Source: Kitasatospora sp. NA04385
GTDB lineage: Bacteria; Actinomycetota; Actinomycetes; Streptomycetales; Streptomycetaceae
NCBI RefSeq assembly: GCF_013364235.1
Contig: NZ_CP054919.1
Span: 3,096,247-3,160,246 of the forward strand
Reading direction: 5' to 3'
Length of the DNA: 64,000 nt
Numbering within the stretch: position 1 is the first letter of the stretch; each line of letters begins with the position of its first letter. A program made the position numbers and the translations under genes. The notes under the pieces were generated by a model. The model saw nothing but the letters and a program-made list of their open reading frames with translations. It ran no database searches and was not told the DNA's origin. Below are positions 59,383 through 64,000 of the stretch, piece by piece.

Positions 59383-59664
59383 TTAGCGACGCTTCGACTT
59401 GCGGTCTTCCTTCACGTGCCCCTTGAAGGTGCGCGTGGGAGCGAACTCGCCGAGCTTGTGGCCGACCATCGACTCGGTGACGAACACCGGGACGTGCTTG
59501 CGGCCATCGTGAACCGCGATCGTGTGGCCGAGCATGGCCGGGGAGATCACGGAACGACGGGACCAGGTCTTGATGACGTTCTGCGTGCCCGCCTCGTTCT
59601 GCACGTCCACCTTCTTCTGAAGGTGGTCGTCGATGAAGGGGCCCTTCTTGAGACTGCGCGGCAT
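59383..59664 (-). CDS. rpsS: Ribosomal protein S19
   Basis: A 93-aa head protein. [20 protein letters not shown] and [20 protein letters not shown] are canonical. It is 11 nt after rplB. Confidence 0.97.
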   Translation of the reverse strand: MPRSLKKGPFIDDHLQKKVDVQNEAGTQNVIKTWSRRSVISPAMLGHTIAVHDGRKHVPVFVTESMVGHKLGEFAPTRTFKGHVKEDRKSKRR

Positions 59665-59675
59665 CTGACCTGCTC

Positions 59676-60512
<837 letters not shown>

Positions 60513-60557
60513 TTCTGTCCTCGTCCTTTACGACGATCGCAGTCCCTGACCCGAGGG

Positions 60558-60875
60558 TCAGGCGACCGGACCACCGAAGATGTCGATGCGGTTGCCCTCG
60601 GCCAGCGTCACGATCGCGCGCTTGGTGTCCTTGCGCTTGCCGAAACCGGTGCGGGAGCGCTTGCGCTTGCCCTGGCGGTTCAGCGTGTTCACGGCCTCGA
60701 CCTTGACCGAGAAGACCGCCTCGACGGCCTGCTTGATCTGGGTCTTGTTGGCACCGGGAGCCACGACGAACGTGTACTTGTTCTCGTCGAGGAGCGAGTA
60801 GCTCTTCTCGGAGATGACCGGCTTGATCAGGACGTCACGGGGGTCCGTGAACGTCTTGGAGGTGATCTCGCTCAT
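60558..60875 (-). CDS. rplW: Ribosomal protein L23
   Basis: A 105-aa tunnel-exit docking protein for trigger factor and [23 protein letters not shown] is diagnostic. Its ATG overlaps the rplD stop. Confidence 0.97.
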   Translation of the reverse strand: MSEITSKTFTDPRDVLIKPVISEKSYSLLDENKYTFVVAPGANKTQIKQAVEAVFSVKVEAVNTLNRQGKRKRSRTGFGKRKDTKRAIVTLAEGNRIDIFGGPVA

Positions 60876-61552
60876 CAGGCGGCAGTCCCTTCGAGCTCGC
60901 CCTCAGCAGCAACGGCCTTGGCGGACGCGGCCGGACCGGCCACGAAACGCTCGAAGGCGGCCTGGGTGAAGACCACATCGTCGGAGACGAGCACGTCGTA
61001 GGTGTTCAGCTGGCCGGCGTCCAGGATGTGCACGTTCGGCAGGTTGCGAGCGGACAGGATGCCCAGCTCGTCCTCGCGCTCGACCACCAGGAGGAGGTTC
61101 TTGCGCTCGGAGATCTTGCCGAACAGGACCTTGGCGGCCTTGGTCGACGGAGCCTCGGTCGCGGTCACGCCGGTGACGACGTGGATGCGCTCGTGACGAG
61201 CCCGGTCGGTGAGCGCGCTGCGCAGGGCGGCGGCGATCATCTTCTTCGGGGTCCGCTGCGAGTAGTCGCGCGGCACGGGACCGTGCACGACGCCACCACC
61301 GGCGAACTGCGGCGCGCGGGTCGAGCCCTGGCGGGCGCGACCGGTGCCCTTCTGGCGGTACGGCTTCTTGCCGCCACCGCGGACCTCGCCACGACGCTTG
61401 ACCTTGTGGGTGCCCTGGCGGGCGGCGGCGAGCTGCGCCACGACCACCTGGTGCATCAGCGGAACGCTGACCTTGGCGTCGAAGATCTCGGCGGGCAGCT
61501 CCAGGCTGCCGGCCTTGTCGCCGGCCGGCGACAGGATGTCAATGGTGCTCAT
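60875..61552 (-). CDS. rplD: Ribosomal protein L4
   Basis: A 225-aa tunnel protein; in E. coli it also represses the S10 operon by attenuation. [20 protein letters not shown] is the tunnel loop. ATG 61552 ([11 protein letters not shown]) is favoured; GTG 61561 overlapping the rplC stop is an alternative. Confidence 0.96.
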   Translation of the reverse strand: MSTIDILSPAGDKAGSLELPAEIFDAKVSVPLMHQVVVAQLAAARQGTHKVKRRGEVRGGGKKPYRQKGTGRARQGSTRAPQFAGGGVVHGPVPRDYSQRTPKKMIAAALRSALTDRARHERIHVVTGVTATEAPSTKAAKVLFGKISERKNLLLVVEREDELGILSARNLPNVHILDAGQLNTYDVLVSDDVVFTQAAFERFVAGPAASAKAVAAEGELEGTAA

Positions 61553-61557
61553 ATCCT

Positions 61558-62205
61558 TCACAGCCCCTTCGCCGCGGTGCGGACGAGGACGAGGCCGCCG
61601 TTCGGACCCGGGATCGCGCCCTTGATGAGCAGCAGACCCTTCTCCGCGTCGACCGCGTGCACGGTCAGGTTCTGGGTGGTCACGCGCTCGTGACCCATCC
61701 GACCCGCCATGCGCATGCCCTTGAACACACGGCCCGGGGTGGCGCAGCCACCGATGGAGCCGGGCGAACGGTGCTTGCGCTGGGTGCCGTGACCGGCGCC
61801 GAGGCCCTTGAAGTTGTGACGCTTCATGACACCGGCGAAGCCCTTGCCCTTGGAGGTGCCGGTCACGTCGACCTTGACACCCGCCTCGAACAGCTCGGCG
61901 GTGATCTCCTGGCCCAGGGTGTACTCGGACGCGTCCGCGGTACGGAGCTCGACCAGGTGGCGGCGGGGGGTGACACCGGCCTTGGCGAAGTGGCCCTGGA
62001 GGGGCTTGTTCACCTTGCGGGGGTCGATCTCGCCGAAGCCGATCTGGACGGCGTCGTAGCCGGCCGGGCTGTCGGCGGTGTGGACCTGGGTCACGACATT
62101 CGGCCCGGCCTTGACGACGGTCACCGGGACGACCCGGTTGTTCTCGTCCCAGACCTGGGTCATGCCGAGCTTCTCGCCCAGGATGCCCTTAATCTGCTTA
62201 GCCAT
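61558..62205 (-). CDS. rplC: Ribosomal protein L3
   Basis: A 215-aa early-assembly protein. [20 protein letters not shown] starts it; the central extension [20 protein letters not shown] reaches the peptidyl-transferase centre. It is 14 nt after rpsJ. Confidence 0.98.
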   Translation of the reverse strand: MAKQIKGILGEKLGMTQVWDENNRVVPVTVVKAGPNVVTQVHTADSPAGYDAVQIGFGEIDPRKVNKPLQGHFAKAGVTPRRHLVELRTADASEYTLGQEITAELFEAGVKVDVTGTSKGKGFAGVMKRHNFKGLGAGHGTQRKHRSPGSIGGCATPGRVFKGMRMAGRMGHERVTTQNLTVHAVDAEKGLLLIKGAIPGPNGGLVLVRTAAKGL

Positions 62206-62219
62206 CTTCGGTGCGCCTC

Positions 62220-62528
62220 TCAGAGCTTGATCTCGATGTCGACGCCCGCCGGCAGGTCGAGACGCATGAGCGAGTCAACCGTCTTCGGCGTGGGGTCGAG
62301 GATGTCGATCAGACGCTTGTGAGTGCGCATCTCGAAGTGCTCGCGCGAGTCCTTGTACTTGTGCGGCGAGCGGATGACGCAGTAAACGTTCTTCTCAGTG
62401 GGCAGCGGCACCGGGCCCGCGACCTGCGCACCAGTCCTGATCACCGTCTCGACGATCTTCTTCGCCGAGGAGTCGATGACCTCGTGGTCGTAGGCCTTGA
62501 GCCGGATGCGGATCTTCTGTCCCGCCAT
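62220..62528 (-). CDS. rpsJ: Ribosomal protein S10 (NusE)
   Basis: A 102-aa protein that also works in NusA/NusB antitermination. [20 protein letters not shown] starts it. ATG 62528 is fixed by the family; the longer upstream frame is leader DNA. First gene of the S10 operon. Confidence 0.98.
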   Translation of the reverse strand: MAGQKIRIRLKAYDHEVIDSSAKKIVETVIRTGAQVAGPVPLPTEKNVYCVIRSPHKYKDSREHFEMRTHKRLIDILDPTPKTVDSLMRLDLPAGVDIEIKL

Positions 62529-62614
62529 GGCTACTTCGTAGTCCTTTGTGTCGTACGTCGCTGCACGACTCCCCCTCCGACCCCCGCGCTCGGGCGTGTC
62601 GCACTCGCGCTTGC

Positions 62615-62646
62615 AAAAAACCGGCGAAACGATCTCGTCGGTTTCG
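62615..62646 (-). terminator. Candidate attenuator in the S10-operon leader
   Basis: On the transcript AAACCGACGA pairs with TCGCCGGTTT (9 of 10 pairs, one A-C mismatch, 7-nt loop) and runs into TTT directly after the stem. It is one of the few U-tailed terminators here and lies between promoter region and rpsJ, as expected for attenuation. Confidence 0.6.
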
Positions 62647-62873
62647 AACTGCTGGGTGAGGTGGAGCCGGGCCGGTACCCCGCACACGCTTCCCGGAAGA
62701 TTCCCGTACTTTCGCCCCGCAGCTGCCGCGGTGTCGCTTACACACCACTGCACCCACACACAGCACGTGGGAGCATGAACGGCCATTCACGGGAACGACG
62801 AGTACGTGGGACTCGCTTCCGGTCCTCCCGGCGGGAGGCGCGCAGCATCGGTACTCAACCGAGCAACTCAGAC

Positions 62874-62904
62874 ATCCTGCCACAGAACGCGGGCGATACG
62901 CCAA
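62874..62904 (-). promoter_or_regulatory. Possible S10-operon promoter
   Basis: On the minus strand TTGGCG (62904-62899) and CAGGAT (62879-62874) are 19 nt apart, a fair match to the principal-sigma consensus (TTGACN, TAGGAT). Unproven. Confidence 0.35.
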
Positions 62905-62988
62905 TCGGGTTCACCCGCTGGGGTGCACGTCACACCGGCTGCGCGGTCGGCAAACCTGCGGGGAGGGGAAATCCCCGGAGAACGCCGA

Positions 62989-63026
62989 GGGCCCGGCCCA
63001 CCCCCGCGAGGGAGTGGGCCGGGCCC
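62989..63026 (-). terminator. Terminator of tuf
   Basis: GGGCCCGGCCCAC pairs perfectly with GTGGGCCGGGCCC around a 12-nt loop, 29 nt past the tuf stop. Confidence 0.85.
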
Positions 63027-63054
63027 CGGAGTTGACCGGAGGTCAGATCGGCGA

Positions 63055-64000
<946 letters not shown>

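Larger units (their letters stand above)
62529..63054. other. 526-nt region between tuf and the S10 operon
   Basis: No gene is seen. From the tuf side it holds the tuf terminator (62989-63026), a candidate S10 promoter (62874-62904), about 220 nt of leader, and an intrinsic-terminator-like hairpin (62615-62646) about 90 nt before rpsJ. Confidence 0.75.

Noticed and set aside
62220..62786. N-terminally extended S10 starting at 62786
   Set aside because: S10 is about 102 aa across bacteria; the extra sequence is leader DNA with the attenuator-like hairpin.

Overview
The window is a high-GC actinobacterial chromosome segment, almost certainly Streptomycetaceae (Streptomyces or Kitasatospora; the sequence does not decide which). 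The evidence is the very high third-position GC, the adjacent developmental regulators bldM and whiD, the sigma-factor gene shbA, a His-tailed GroEL1, and the gene order guaB / shbA / bldM / whiD / groEL1-groES / tsaD-rimI-tsaB / tsaE / alr / nnr / acpS / glmS / glmM / rpsI-rplM / truA / rplQ-rpoA and onward through the alpha, spc and S10 ribosomal operons to tuf. Both ends are cut: a GMC oxidoreductase lacks its C-terminus at position 1 and EF-Tu lacks its N-terminus at position 64000.

Layout. 1-8813: redox genes (GMC oxidoreductase, succinic semialdehyde dehydrogenase), two receptor-like Ser/Thr kinases, a catalytically dead kinase between them, and a small membrane protein. 8892-14329: two IMPDH-family genes, shbA, bldM with a near-consensus sigma-BldN promoter, and divergent whiD. 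14415-17876: a LysR regulator and the groES-groEL1 operon with two CIRCE operators. 17967-30436: a methyltransferase, a polysaccharide deacetylase lipoprotein, the t6A tRNA-modification genes, a mobile-element island (a MITE next to an IS5-family element) landing on the stop codon of a small iron-box gene, then alr, nnr and acpS. 30502-41540: cell-wall precursor genes glmS and glmM, split by coaA and a five-gene extracellular-polysaccharide-like locus. 41678-64000: translation genes (ribosomal proteins, rpoA, infA, map, adk, secY, truA, tuf) with an ABC-F gene and mscL interposed.

How the genes work together. Most of the window supports growth (translation, secretion, GMP supply, amino-sugar and D-Ala supply, chaperones) and the developmental switch (ShbA drives hrdB; BldM and WhiD control sporulation). 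The least explained parts are the locus at 33458-40128 (membrane GT2 synthase, two GH26-like lipoproteins, a GT39-like membrane transferase and a Pro/Gln-rich membrane protein), the pseudokinase, a kinase whose membrane anchor lies in another reading frame, the iron-box small gene beside the mobile island, and structured leaders of the ribosomal operons. No tRNA, rRNA or CRISPR array was recognised.
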